Shown piece after piece: positions 43,571 to 52,291 of a stretch of 64,000 nucleotides of DNA. How positions within the stretch are numbered: position 1 is the first letter of the stretch; every line of letters starts with the position of its first letter. Under the pieces are notes generated by a model. It did not search any database. It worked only from the letters and a program-made list of their open reading frames with translations, and was not told where the DNA came from. The position numbers and the translations under genes are program-made. This DNA comes from Pseudoalteromonas sp. T1lg75 (GTDB lineage: Bacteria > Pseudomonadota > Gammaproteobacteria > Enterobacterales > Alteromonadaceae), in the NCBI RefSeq assembly GCF_002964705.1, contig NZ_PQCD01000053.1, forward strand, positions 124,191-188,190, given 5' to 3'.

Positions 43571-43836
43571 CCTGAAATCCTTATTATTATCCCTGTGGGG
43601 ATTTTTCGTTGTCATAATTATCTACTGCTAAGTATCCACGTAGGAGTGTAGTAGAAATTCAGTAGAAACATAGGATTAACATTATTAACAACTTAAAGGC
43701 AATGCATCTTTTGGCTGAATCTGTAAAAAAACGTGTAAAAAAATTTACATCATGGCGGTGACAAGCGCAGAAATAGGGGCTCGGACCGTTGGGGAGAAGG
43801 CTGATGGCGCAATATTTTGTTACTTAAAACGGGCAT
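43571..43836. other. Control region upstream of the receptor gene
   Basis: AT-rich, about 265 bases, between the receptor start and the end of smpB on the same strand. It holds a 16-base palindrome TGTAAA-N4-TTTACA (43734-43749) and TAACATTATTAAC-like repeats near 43677-43690. No clear promoter; no tmRNA gene was found here. Confidence 0.45.
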
Positions 43837-43862
43837 AAAAAAAGCGAACTTAGGTTCGCTTT
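43837..43862 (-). terminator. Terminator of smpB
   Basis: On the minus strand a nine-bp stem (43854-43862 with 43841-43849) overlaps the smpB stop codon and runs into a T tract (complement of the A run 43837-43843). Confidence 0.75.
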
Positions 43863-44343
43863 ATCTTGCTTTGTGTTTCATGACCCGCTCTTTTTCGCGA
43901 GCCCAATCTTTTTCTTTGGTATCAGCACGCTTATCGTGCATCTTCTTACCCTTGGCGAGGTAAAACTCCAATTTTACCCAGCATTTTTTCCAATACATGG
44001 CGGTGGCCACCAAGGAGAAACCCTCACGCTCGGTGGCACCGATCAAGCGATCTATTTCGCGCTTATTCAATAGCAACTTACGATAGCGCATGGGATCGCA
44101 AATGGTGTGGGTTGAGGCGCTGTTCAGGGGTTGGATTTGGCTCCCCAATAGGTAGGCTTCCCCGTTCTTAATATGAATATAGGTATCGGAGATATTGACC
44201 TTACCGGCGCGAATACTTTTCACTTCCCAGCCCTGAAGCTCAAGGCCAGCCTCGAATTTATCGTGTAAAAAATACTCATGACGCGCTTTTTTATTGAGCG
44301 CGATGGTATTTGAGGTCGATTTTGCTGTTTTTTTCTTTGCCAT
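43861..44343 (-). CDS. smpB: SsrA-binding protein SmpB
   Basis: The 160-residue protein binds tmRNA and brings it to stalled ribosomes for trans-translation. Family marks are [39 protein letters not shown] and [13 protein letters not shown], with a basic C-terminal tail ([18 protein letters not shown]). It is divergent from ratA, a common arrangement. TATAAT (complement of 44353-44358) lies just upstream of the start. The ssrA gene, sometimes adjacent, was not found. Confidence 0.97.
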   Translation of the reverse strand: MAKKKTAKSTSNTIALNKKARHEYFLHDKFEAGLELQGWEVKSIRAGKVNISDTYIHIKNGEAYLLGSQIQPLNSASTHTICDPMRYRKLLLNKREIDRLIGATEREGFSLVATAMYWKKCWVKLEFYLAKGKKMHDKRADTKEKDWAREKERVMKHKAR

Positions 44344-44506
44344 AATGGCGCCATTATACTGATTGTATGCGTATTTACACCAGTTTTTTATTGCCTCCCT
44401 GACGCTTTAAGTGGCGTGCTGTTTTCACCTTAACCGGGTGTGCAGCGAATGCCCCTTGGGGCTGGCCCTAAAGCTTGCTAGAATTGCGCTGTTGTGAGGA
44501 GAGGTT

Positions 44507-44947
44507 ATGCCACAAATAGAAAAATCAGCGCTGGTGATGTATAGCAGCAAGGAAATGTTCGACCTAGTCAATGATGTCGATGCGTACCCTGAGTTTTTAC
44601 CCCATTGCAGCGATGCCAAGGTGTTTTCAAAGCAGCACAATCATATGCGTGCTGGGTTGGAAATATCCAAGGCCGGACTAAAAAAGTGGTTTACCACCGA
44701 AAATACACTCGATGCTGAGCATCACACCATCGCCCTGGCGTTGGTGGATGGCCCCTTTAAGCATTTGCATGGCCATTGGCAGTTTAAGCCCTTGGATGAG
44801 CATGCCTGCAAGGTAAGCCTAAAATTGGAATTCGAGTTTGCCAGCAAGCTGGTGGAAATGGCTTTTGGTCGTGTTTTTAACGAAGTCGCGAAAAACATGG
44901 TACAGGCTTTTACCCAGCGCGCCAAAGTGGTTTACGGAGAGCGTTAA
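44507..44947 (+). CDS. ratA: RatA/Coq10-family START-domain protein
   Basis: The 146-residue protein has the START-like ubiquinone-binding fold: IEKSALVMYSSKEMFDLVNDVDAYPEFLP and then SRAELEIS-equivalent MRAGLEISKAGLKKWF, with a C-terminal helix NMVQAFTQRAKVVYG. In E. coli RatA was described as binding 50S subunits, whereas relatives bind coenzyme Q; the latter is probably the general role. GAGGAGAGG precedes the ATG, and the gene overlaps ratB by one base (TAATG). Confidence 0.92.
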   Translation: MPQIEKSALVMYSSKEMFDLVNDVDAYPEFLPHCSDAKVFSKQHNHMRAGLEISKAGLKKWFTTENTLDAEHHTIALALVDGPFKHLHGHWQFKPLDEHACKVSLKLEFEFASKLVEMAFGRVFNEVAKNMVQAFTQRAKVVYGER

Positions 44948-45279
44948 TGATAGAAGTTGAAGTGGTATTTGCCTTACCCGATAAAGCGACCGTGCTCAGA
45001 GTTGAAGTGCCCAAGGGCAGCACCGCCGAAGAAGCGGTATTGAAATCGGGCATAGTGGAAAAATGCCCGGAAATTGATATGAAAAACCTGACCCTGGGTA
45101 TTTGGAATCGCACCTGTAAGCTGGATACCGAGCTGAAAGCCGGGGATCGGGTTGAGATTTACCGACCGCTGATTGCCGATCCTAAAGAGGCGCGCCGAAA
45201 ACGCGCCGAAAAAGCTAAGGAAGAAGGGCGTGCCAATAAAATCACCGGCGCCAAGGTAAAAAGCGATGACCCTAGCTAA
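44947..45279 (+). CDS. ratB: RnfH-family ubiquitin-fold protein (RatB)
   Basis: The 110-residue product starts MIEVEVVFALPDKATVLRVE and contains GDRVEIYRPLIADPKEARRKRA, the RnfH/RatB signature with its beta-grasp fold. It is usually encoded with ratA. A role as antitoxin was suggested from pairing but is not supported for most homologues. The C-terminal tail is basic. Start overlaps the ratA stop; a strong terminator follows. Confidence 0.92.
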   Translation: MIEVEVVFALPDKATVLRVEVPKGSTAEEAVLKSGIVEKCPEIDMKNLTLGIWNRTCKLDTELKAGDRVEIYRPLIADPKEARRKRAEKAKEEGRANKITGAKVKSDDPS

Positions 45280-45296
45280 CTTGTAGACCAGTGACA

Positions 45297-45325
45297 CAAA
45301 AAACGCGGCCATGGCCGCGTTTTTA
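45297..45325. terminator. Bidirectional terminator between ratB and bamE
   Basis: A perfect palindrome (45299-45324, core CGCGGCCATGGCCGCG) is flanked by A and T runs. Confidence 0.88.
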
Positions 45326-45344
45326 GATCATCCCGATAATTTTG

Positions 45345-45707
45345 TTATTGTTCTAACGGGGTATTAAAGTCTTCTGGTTGTTCATAATCTTCCGAGCTGA
45401 TGCTGGCAAGGCGATCATTGGCAAATTGCAGCGTAAGCTGTTTGCGCTGTTCGAACTTGCGACCAAGATTGAAAACATAAAGGTAATACCAGGTATCCTT
45501 GTCAAAGGCATCTTGCGCTACCGGCTTACCGAGCACGTAGAGTACTTGCTCGCGGGTCATATCGACACGTAATTTATCAACGTCGGATTGTTCTAGAAAG
45601 TTCCCCTGGGGAATATTGATGCGGTAGACCCAACTAGAGCATGCACTTAAACTACTGCACACAATAACGATGGCTGCTACCAGCGAAAACTGTTTAAACC
45701 ACTGCAT
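45345..45707 (-). CDS. bamE: Outer membrane assembly lipoprotein BamE
   Basis: The 120-residue lipoprotein (signal peptide with lipobox LSAC) is the small subunit of the BAM complex that inserts beta-barrel proteins. The SmpA/OmlA fold is visible in YRINIPQGNFL, MTREQVLYVLGKP and WYYLYVFNLG. Position convergent to ratB and near smpB is the conserved one. A MITE-like element begins 80 bases upstream of its start, within or just outside its promoter region. Confidence 0.95.
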   Translation of the reverse strand: MQWFKQFSLVAAIVIVCSSLSACSSWVYRINIPQGNFLEQSDVDKLRVDMTREQVLYVLGKPVAQDAFDKDTWYYLYVFNLGRKFEQRKQLTLQFANDRLASISSEDYEQPEDFNTPLEQ

Positions 45708-45786
45708 GTTCGATTATCAGTCCTTATTTGTTGTTGTTAGCATGATACCCATTCGACACCGAAGGTAAAGCGCGAAATCATAAATC

Positions 45787-45948
45787 ATACCAATTCTGTT
45801 AAGTATGTGATCAGATATAGCGCTGGATAAATGTTGTGATAACAAGGCGGAATTTTTCTTATGTAGTTATTCTACATCGAAAAATTTCAACACAGTTAGC
45901 ACGATATTTAGCCCGCTAGAGTGATTAGCTATTTAAGTGAATTGGTAT
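45787..45948 (+). mobile_element. MITE-like repeat, copy 1 (162 bp)
   Basis: The element begins ATACCAATTC and ends GAATTGGTAT, a perfect 10-base terminal inverted repeat that extends imperfectly inwards. The interior has an inverted repeat (45849-45888, GGAATTTTTCTTATGTAG and a diverged partner). No coding capacity. It is over 85 percent alike by eye to the copy at 59781-59940. The right end lies 27 bases before the GIY-YIG gene start. Confidence 0.85.
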
Positions 45949-45975
45949 AAGACCCTAACCGAGGTAATTAGTTTA

Positions 45976-46275
45976 ATGAGTCTAGAGAAATCCGAGTCTT
46001 GGTGGTTGTATATTGTGCAAACAAGATACGGCCATTGGTACACCGGAGTCAGCAATAATGTTGCTAAACGCCTGCAAGCGCATGAGCGGGGGAAGGGAGC
46101 CAAAAATCTAAAGGGCAAGGGGCCGCTCACCCTGGTATTCACCATGCCAGTAGGAACCCGAAGCGAGGCCTGTAAACTCGAAATCGAGGTTAAAAAACGC
46201 AGCCGTGCCGGCAAAGAAAAGTTTGTTAACGAACATGAAAACCATCGCACCCAGGTCCTAGCAGCTCCTCAATAA
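45976..46275 (+). CDS. GIY-YIG nuclease-family protein
   Basis: The 99-residue product is a single GIY-YIG domain of the UPF0213/YhbQ type: WWLYIVQTRYGHWYTGVSN supplies the two strands, VAKRLQAHERGKGAKN the Arg helix, and EACKLEIEVK the Glu helix. Such small proteins act on DNA, perhaps in repair or recombination. The ATG at 45976 begins the domain; the frame is open upstream into the MITE but that part is not protein-like. The last 50 bases overlap the end of the convergent M28 peptidase gene. Confidence 0.82.
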   Translation: MSLEKSESWWLYIVQTRYGHWYTGVSNNVAKRLQAHERGKGAKNLKGKGPLTLVFTMPVGTRSEACKLEIEVKKRSRAGKEKFVNEHENHRTQVLAAPQ

Positions 46276-47116
46276 AGTGCGTTAACAGTTGCAATGTTTG
46301 CGCATAACGCTCGCTTTGGATCTGTTCTGGGGTGTCGCTCGATTGATGATAATGTGGGTCATCCGCCGAGGTGACAAAGATAAAGGGGAGTTTTTTTCTG
46401 GCAAAAGCCCAGTGGTCGCTGGCTCTTAACCAGTCGATGCGCTCACCATCAAGGCGGCGATTAATACTGCGGTTGCTCCTCGCCATTTGTGTTTTTAAGG
46501 AGCTGTTATCAAGCTGTGCCTTAGCCATGGGGCATAAATCTTCCCGGGTATAGAAAAACAGCCGGCTGTTGGCGCGCGGTAGATTAAGCATATCGAGATT
46601 AATATTTAGGCGTATTGCTTCATGGTCTTTGTTGTCGACGAAGTGCTTGGCGCCATGCAGGCCGTTTTCCTCGGCGTCGAAGGCGGCAAAGGTGATGCGT
46701 TCACGCTGCGGCAGCAGCTGCTCTGCTAGATAGAGGATGGCAGCGACGCCCGAGGCATTGTCATTGGCCCCAGGATAATGGTGACGCCCGGGTTTACCTA
46801 AGTGATCATAGTGGGCGCTTATTACCAGACAATCCCGTAGGCAATCGTTGCTGATGATATTGCGCCCCTGACCTTGTTGAAAAAAGCCCTGCTTAAACGC
46901 AAAAGGCTGTAACTGCGTTTGATAACCCAGTTGTTGCAATCGTGTTTGCACATAGTCCCCGGCTAGCGCACCGGTGTCGCTGCCAGCCTTGCGCCCGGCC
47001 AAGGCTTCGCTGCTGAGGTAGATCAGGTCTTTATGCCATTGCGCAGAGGGAGAGGCTAGGGCCAGATGCGAAGCAAACAGCCCCAGCACGACCATCAAGT
47101 AAAAATTTATTTTCAT
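46226..47116 (-). CDS. Secreted M28-family metallopeptidase
   Basis: The 296-residue product has a signal peptide (residues 1-21, ending ALASP) and the full M28 zinc set: SAHYDHLG, GANDNASGVA, DAEENGLHGAKHF, NLDML and HYHQSSDTPEQI, as in aminopeptidases that use two zinc ions. It should trim peptides in the periplasm or outside. Its start overlaps the stop of the TPR lipoprotein gene by four bases (ATGA). Its 3' end overlaps the convergent GIY-YIG gene by 50 bases. Confidence 0.87.
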   Translation of the reverse strand: MKINFYLMVVLGLFASHLALASPSAQWHKDLIYLSSEALAGRKAGSDTGALAGDYVQTRLQQLGYQTQLQPFAFKQGFFQQGQGRNIISNDCLRDCLVISAHYDHLGKPGRHHYPGANDNASGVAAILYLAEQLLPQRERITFAAFDAEENGLHGAKHFVDNKDHEAIRLNINLDMLNLPRANSRLFFYTREDLCPMAKAQLDNSSLKTQMARSNRSINRRLDGERIDWLRASDHWAFARKKLPFIFVTSADDPHYHQSSDTPEQIQSERYAQTLQLLTHFIEELLGPGCDGFHVR

Positions 47117-48282
47117 CGATTTTTTGCGATCAGTTCCAAGCTGGCCAGTTTGCCGCGATAGCGTAATTTATCATAGTCAAAATGCGCTCTTTTTTGCGCC
47201 ATCAGTAAATACTTCCGCGTCGCCTTGATGTCACCCATTAAGTAGTAGGTGTGGGCCATGCCAAAATAGCTTTCGTGGATACGTTCATCCAGCTCGCGGG
47301 CCTTGCGAAAATGATTTAAGGCTTGGGCATATTGTTTTTGTACCAGGCTGTCGTTACCCAAGGCAATATGGTAGTAGGGGTTATTTCTGCGCAGTTGTGC
47401 CAGTTTGCGCTCTATGTCCTCGGCTAAGTGTGTACGCTCGGTCAGGCGATAAAGAATCGCCAGATTCCCGAGCGCGGTGTTGTTATCCTTGTCGATATTG
47501 ATGGCGTATTGATAGGCGCTTTCGGCGCGCTCGAAATCATTGATGAGCCGATAGAGGATGCCTAGATTCCCCCAGCCGCCCGAGTAGTAGGGATCCATTT
47601 GCGTGGCGGCGTAAAAGTAGCTGTAGGCGCGTTCATAGTCTTGTTCAACTAGCGCCGCTGCGCCCTTGTTGTTATAAAACATGGCGGCGACACGCTCTTT
47701 GGTGATTTCCGTGGTTTTAAAATTGCCATCGGAGATATCCGGGGCAAAGTCCACAATGACCTCGCGCTCGGCATTGTAGAGCTCATACACTTCGTTTCGG
47801 CGACGCGGCTGATATAAGCGCAGGTTAATATGGCCGGTGAGTAGGTTATAGCCGCGATTAAGTGCCCAATATTCGGGGATATGCACGCGTTGAAATTGCC
47901 CCTTTAAACCCAAGTGCTCGGCCATGCTAAAGGCTAAAATGGACAGGGATAAACAGTTGGCATTGAGTTGTTTATAGGTTTGCGCTGCGGTCAGAGTGGC
48001 ACCGGATTGGTAGCGCACGCTTTTGTCGCCATTTTCTAAAATAAGCATCATCAAGCGCTTGGTGGCGCTCAGATTACCAGAGCGGGTGGCGAAGGCGTTG
48101 TTTAACTGGGCCTGCATCGAACTATCGAGGGCGAATATTTCTTCTAGACTCTCCACCGGCTGCGCTTGGAACTGCGGGTGATACGCCAAGTTAATTGGTG
48201 GTGCGGGAAGCTCTTTGACTTGTGTGCTATTGCACCCCCATAACAAAATAAGCGGCATCACTAGGGTAATTAAGCTGCGCAT
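47113..48282 (-). CDS. TPR lipoprotein with transglutaminase-like N-terminal domain
   Basis: The 389-residue product has a lipoprotein signal (LILLWGC), a region around ANCLSLSILAFSMAEHLGL and GHINLRLY with the Cys and His pattern of transglutaminase-like cysteine proteases, and about five TPR units from residue 200 on (YNNKGAAALVEQDYERAYSYF, NLGILYRLINDFERAESAY). The ATG at 48282 follows GGAGG; the GTG four codons earlier overlaps that site. It is coupled to the M28 peptidase, so the two may work together on envelope peptides, which is inference. Confidence 0.78.
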   Translation of the reverse strand: MRSLITLVMPLILLWGCNSTQVKELPAPPINLAYHPQFQAQPVESLEEIFALDSSMQAQLNNAFATRSGNLSATKRLMMLILENGDKSVRYQSGATLTAAQTYKQLNANCLSLSILAFSMAEHLGLKGQFQRVHIPEYWALNRGYNLLTGHINLRLYQPRRRNEVYELYNAEREVIVDFAPDISDGNFKTTEITKERVAAMFYNNKGAAALVEQDYERAYSYFYAATQMDPYYSGGWGNLGILYRLINDFERAESAYQYAINIDKDNNTALGNLAILYRLTERTHLAEDIERKLAQLRRNNPYYHIALGNDSLVQKQYAQALNHFRKARELDERIHESYFGMAHTYYLMGDIKATRKYLLMAQKRAHFDYDKLRYRGKLASLELIAKNR

Positions 48283-48421
48283 ACTAACCTCCACGGCTCA
48301 GGCATAGACATTACTTGGGGCCCAATCCTTGGAGCAAATACTAGTCTAAGTATAGTTTAGGTTGTCGTTTAGGCAGTTGGCTAATTGTTACAAAGCATGA
48401 ATGGGTGATTGATTCGTAAAG

Positions 48422-48449
48422 AAAAAAGCCCAAAGTATCGACTTTGGGC
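48422..48449 (-). terminator. Terminator of ilvC
   Basis: On the minus strand a nine-bp stem GCCCAAAGT/ACTTTGGGC (48441-48449 with 48428-48436) is followed by six T residues. Confidence 0.85.
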
Positions 48450-48477
48450 ACAAGGGAGTGACGGCTATTTATTGCGT

Positions 48478-49950
48478 CTAAACAATCTTTTTCATCGCAG
48501 ACATATAGCTGCGCAGCTTAGTGCCGACGATCTCTACCGGGTGATTACGTAAAGCTGCATTCACCTGGATCAGGGCCTGGTTATCAACACCATTGTCCGT
48601 CTGCTCGAGGCCACGGCCGATAACATCCGTGTCTATGTTGCGCATAAAGGGTTGCAGCAGCGGCAAACAGGCGTGGTTATATAAATAGCAGCCATACTCC
48701 GCGGTGTCTGAGATGGTACGATTCATCTCATAAAGCTTTTTACGGGCTATGGTATTGGCGATAAGCGGTGTTTCATGCAGCGACTCATAATAAGCCGATT
48801 CGGCTTTGATGCCCGCCGCCGTCATGGTTTCATAGGCTAATTCTACGCCCGCCTTGACCATGGCTACCATCAAAATGCCATTGTCGAAAAATTCCTGTTC
48901 ACTGATGTGCACATCGCTATTTTGCTGTTTCTCAAACGCCGTTTCTGCCGTTTGCGCACGCCAGCCCAGTAGTTTAGTGTCATTCTCGGCCCAGTCCGCC
49001 ATCATGCCCTTGGAAAAGTCGCCGCTGATAATATCGTCCATATGCTTGTTATAAAGCGGGCGCATAATGGTTTTCAGGTCTTCGCTAAGGGTAAAGGCTC
49101 TTAATTTCGCCGGGTTACTGAGGCGGTCAAGCATATTAGTGACACCGCCGTGTTTAAGTGCTTCGGTGATCACCTCCCAGCCATATTGAATGAGTTTTGC
49201 CGCGTACCCGGGATCGATGCCTTTTTCCACCATTTTATCGAAACACAGCAGGGAGCCGGTTTGCAGCATGCCGCACAGTATGGTTTGCTCGCCCATCAGA
49301 TCCGATTTTACCTCGGCAACAAAGGACGAAAGCAGTACGCCGGCGCGATCGCCACCAGTACCCGCGGCATAAGCCTTGGCTTGAGCCAGGCCCTTACCTT
49401 CAGGATCGTTTTCCGGATGCACGGCGATTAATGTGGGCACCCCAAAACCGCGTTTGTACTCTTCGCGCACTTCCGACCCCGGACATTTGGGAGCGACCAT
49501 GATCACAGTAATATCGTCGCGGATCTGCTTGCCTTCTTCAACTATGTTAAAGCCATGGGAGTAGGCAAGAGTAGCACCTTGCTTCATCAGTGGCATAACC
49601 GCATCAACCACGGTGCTATGTTGTTTATCGGGTGTCAGGTTTAACACCAGATCCGCATCGGGGATAAGCTCTTCATAGGTGCCGACCACAAAACCATTTT
49701 CGCTTGCGTTTAGGAAAGATTGACGCTGCTCACTAATGGCCGACTCTCGCAGGGCATAGCTAACATTCAGGCCCGAATCACGCAGGTTTAAGCCCTGATT
49801 GAGGCCCTGGGCACCACAGCCGACAATGACCAGTTTTTTGCCAATGAGCACCTGGACGCCGTCGCTAAACTCGCTGCGATCCATAAATTCACATTGCCCT
49901 AATTGTGCCAGTTGCTCGCGCAAGGGTAGGGAGTTGAAGTAATTTGCCAT
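48478..49950 (-). CDS. ilvC: Ketol-acid reductoisomerase, class II
   Basis: The 490-residue enzyme performs the NADPH-dependent second step of valine, leucine and isoleucine synthesis. Length and the duplicated C-terminal helical domain mark the enterobacterial class II form rather than the short class I. Motifs are [21 protein letters not shown] (nucleotide fold), [15 protein letters not shown] and [19 protein letters not shown]. It is divergent from ilvY, its known activator in E. coli. Confidence 0.97.
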   Translation of the reverse strand: MANYFNSLPLREQLAQLGQCEFMDRSEFSDGVQVLIGKKLVIVGCGAQGLNQGLNLRDSGLNVSYALRESAISEQRQSFLNASENGFVVGTYEELIPDADLVLNLTPDKQHSTVVDAVMPLMKQGATLAYSHGFNIVEEGKQIRDDITVIMVAPKCPGSEVREEYKRGFGVPTLIAVHPENDPEGKGLAQAKAYAAGTGGDRAGVLLSSFVAEVKSDLMGEQTILCGMLQTGSLLCFDKMVEKGIDPGYAAKLIQYGWEVITEALKHGGVTNMLDRLSNPAKLRAFTLSEDLKTIMRPLYNKHMDDIISGDFSKGMMADWAENDTKLLGWRAQTAETAFEKQQNSDVHISEQEFFDNGILMVAMVKAGVELAYETMTAAGIKAESAYYESLHETPLIANTIARKKLYEMNRTISDTAEYGCYLYNHACLPLLQPFMRNIDTDVIGRGLEQTDNGVDNQALIQVNAALRNHPVEIVGTKLRSYMSAMKKIV

Positions 49951-50015
49951 TGTCCGTCCTCGAAAATAATAGTACTGCTGATAGGTCTGTTATTGACTGT
50001 AGGCAAAATAGCGTA

Positions 50016-50052
50016 TTGCGTAAAATGATATATTTGCATTATTGTATTGCAT
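50016..50052. promoter_or_regulatory. Candidate IlvY operator region
   Basis: Three TTGC(A/G)T elements stand at 50016, 50034 and 50047 in the 121-base gap between ilvC and ilvY, two of them identical TTGCAT. IlvY is known to bind tandem sites in this intergenic region, so these are candidates. Confidence 0.45.
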
Positions 50053-50071
50053 ATATTGAAACGAGGTGGCC

Positions 50072-50953
50072 ATGCAACACAAACAACTGCATTACTTTTT
50101 GGCGCTAGCCGAGACCTTGCATTTTGGTCGTGCCAGTGAGCGCTGTTATATCAGCGACTCGACCTTAAGTCGCAACATTAAACAGTTAGAGCAGGAAGTG
50201 GGGTGTGAGCTGTTTGTACGTGACAACCGTCAGGTGCAGCTAAGTGCAGCGGGGGAGCATTTCACTCATTATGCTAAAAATACGCTGGCCCATTGGCAGC
50301 TGTTTAAAGCAAGCTTGAGCCAGGAGCAGGAGGTCGCCGGCGAGCTCAGTATTTTCTGCTCCGTCAGTGCTGCCTACAGCTTTTTAAATCCTTTGTTATC
50401 GGCTCTGCGTCAGCGCCATAGCAAGATTGAAATGAAATTACATACCGGCGATCCGGCTCAGGCGCTTGAGCGCGTGCTGGACCATCATGAGGATGTGGCC
50501 ATCGCCGCCAAACCCGCACGTCTAGCACAGCAGTTGGCATTTTGCCGTTTAGGTTGGTCGGAGCTGGTGTTTATTGCGCCAAAAATTCCCTGCGAAGTGA
50601 GCCAACGTGTTAACCAGGGCGGGAAGATCGCCTGGGAGCACCTTCCCTTTATTATCCCAGAGCAGGGGGAGAATCGTAACCGGCTGATTAATTGGTGGCG
50701 AACAAGGCGAATCCAGCCGCCCATTTATGCTCAGGTCAGCGGTCACGAAGCCCTGGTTTCCATGGTGAGTTTGGGGCTCGGTGTGGCCTTGATCCCGCAG
50801 GTAGTATTAGAGAACAGCCCATTTAGTGATAAGGTACAAATAGTCAAAGTGGCTGACGCGCCACCGCCTTTTGAAATTGGCCTGGTGGCCTTGCAGCGGC
50901 GACTGTCCGAGCCGGTGATCGACGCCTGCTGGCAGGTGGCGGAGCAACTATAA
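50072..50953 (+). CDS. ilvY: LysR-family regulator IlvY
   Basis: The 293-residue product has the LysR winged helix at the N terminus (LHYFLALAETLHFGRASERCY, STLSRNIKQLEQEVGCELF) and a periplasmic-binding-like effector domain. Divergence from ilvC identifies it as IlvY, which activates ilvC when acetolactate or acetohydroxybutyrate accumulates. The ATG at 50072 has CGAGG five bases away; a GTG six bases earlier is unlikely. Confidence 0.92.
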   Translation: MQHKQLHYFLALAETLHFGRASERCYISDSTLSRNIKQLEQEVGCELFVRDNRQVQLSAAGEHFTHYAKNTLAHWQLFKASLSQEQEVAGELSIFCSVSAAYSFLNPLLSALRQRHSKIEMKLHTGDPAQALERVLDHHEDVAIAAKPARLAQQLAFCRLGWSELVFIAPKIPCEVSQRVNQGGKIAWEHLPFIIPEQGENRNRLINWWRTRRIQPPIYAQVSGHEALVSMVSLGLGVALIPQVVLENSPFSDKVQIVKVADAPPPFEIGLVALQRRLSEPVIDACWQVAEQL

Positions 50954-51063
50954 ATGGGGTTTAGGTGACCAAAACGGCGTGATTTGTTAACGATTGTTAT
51001 TGCATACTGAACAAAACCTTGACTGTTGTTAGGATAGCGGCCTGTTTATTCTCGGGAAAGCAT

Positions 51064-51894
51064 ATGCGTTTAGGGCTTCATAATTCTGTGTTGAGTGCAG
51101 CTTTAGCTGCGTTGGGCTGCGGCGTGTATGCTAACGAGGTGCCGGTAGAACAATGGCACCTTGGCGTTAACATCGGTTACGGAGTGATGACCAACCCTTT
51201 GCATGGCGGTGACGATGTGCACTTGTATGTGGTTCCCGATGTCGCCTATTACACCGATACCTGGTATCTCGACAACAACCAGCTAGGCTACACCTTTGTC
51301 AATCAAGACGAGCATGTGCTCAGTGCCATTACCGAGATCAACCCGGAAACACGGTTTTTTGTCGACTGGCACCCCAGCAGTGTATTTGCGTTGCAACAAA
51401 TAGACAGCAGCGCACCTTTGATAGCAGAGGGCCCGGCAAGAGTAAGAGTTGATGACCTGGATAAGCGTCATTGGGCCCTTGATGCCGGTTTTGAATATCA
51501 TTATTTCACCTCAATTGGGCAGTTTCAGGCTAAGGCCTTGGCGGATGTCAGCGATGTTTATCGCGGCTGGCGGGCTCAAGCTAGTTGGCGCTGGGGGTAT
51601 CGTTTCGAGCAATGGGTATTGGAGCCCAATATTGGCGTCAATTACAGCAGCCGCGAGCAAAATGACTATTTTTACGGCTTAAGCCGTGAAGAAACCGGTG
51701 GTTATGGCGCCATTGTCGTTGGTAGCAGTGTGCAGCCCTATGCTAAAATTGATGTCAGCTACCTAGTCGACGAACACAATGCGCTGCGCATGCACCTTGG
51801 CTACATTGACTATCATAGTCAAGCCAAGGCCAGTCCATTGTTTAAGGAGTCTTCCTCGTTGACCTTATTTATCGGTGTGAAGCACCTTTTTTAG
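51064..51894 (+). CDS. MipA/OmpV-family outer membrane protein
   Basis: The 276-residue protein has a signal peptide (ending about GVYANE) and a barrel-like body with alternating strands and a C-terminal LTLFIGVKHLF, the terminal Phe of outer membrane proteins. GVNIGYGVMTNPLHGGDD and VVPDVAYY are MipA/OmpV marks. MipA was described as a murein-enzyme scaffold, but most members are simple barrels. The ATG at 51064 opens the signal peptide; an earlier start at 51019 adds a non-signal stretch. The DUF3019 gene follows directly and then a two-component system. Confidence 0.85.
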   Translation: MRLGLHNSVLSAALAALGCGVYANEVPVEQWHLGVNIGYGVMTNPLHGGDDVHLYVVPDVAYYTDTWYLDNNQLGYTFVNQDEHVLSAITEINPETRFFVDWHPSSVFALQQIDSSAPLIAEGPARVRVDDLDKRHWALDAGFEYHYFTSIGQFQAKALADVSDVYRGWRAQASWRWGYRFEQWVLEPNIGVNYSSREQNDYFYGLSREETGGYGAIVVGSSVQPYAKIDVSYLVDEHNALRMHLGYIDYHSQAKASPLFKESSSLTLFIGVKHLF

Positions 51895-51895
51895 C

Positions 51896-52276
51896 ATGAT
51901 GAGTTTGGCGGCGACAGCAGTGATCGGCAGTGCGGTGATAATGACCGCCATGCCTGCATTGGCAAACGAACTGCTGGAAATCTCGCCGCAATATTGTGTG
52001 GTAGAAAACAAAGAACAAGCCTGTACGACGCAGGTGAATATTCGCTGGACTTTGCCCCAAGCCATACCGGTGTGTTTGCTTGAAAACAACCGCACCTTGG
52101 GCTGCTGGCCCGCGCAGCAACAGGGGGTGTGGCAGTATAAAGCCGAGGTTCAGTTACCAGCCATATACTCCCTCACTCACGCGCACACAGGCGAATTAGT
52201 CGTAGATACCCAGCTGGAATTGCAAACGTTACGCAGCTCGCGCAGACGCTTACGTTCCGTATGGAGTTTTTTTTAA
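51896..52276 (+). CDS. DUF3019 exported protein
   Basis: The 126-residue protein has a signal peptide (ending MPALANE) and a small beta-type domain with four Cys (QYCVVENKEQACTTQVNIRW, PVCLLEN, LGCWP), so two disulfides are possible. The pattern fits DUF3019, a family that occurs next to MipA and OmpR-type regulators in Shewanella and Alteromonas relatives. It may sense or bind an envelope signal for the kinase two genes on; this is context inference. It starts one base after the MipA stop. Confidence 0.8.
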   Translation: MMSLAATAVIGSAVIMTAMPALANELLEISPQYCVVENKEQACTTQVNIRWTLPQAIPVCLLENNRTLGCWPAQQQGVWQYKAEVQLPAIYSLTHAHTGELVVDTQLELQTLRSSRRRLRSVWSFF

Positions 52277-52291
52277 TTCAGGAGTTGGCCC

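Noticed and set aside
43571..43860. tmRNA gene next to smpB
   Set aside because: No tRNA-like ends or tag-coding segment was found in the gap on either side of smpB.
44507..45279. ratA-ratB as a toxin-antitoxin system
   Set aside because: The families are conserved single-copy genes beside smpB and bamE; RatA belongs to Coq10-like proteins and the pair is better seen as housekeeping.
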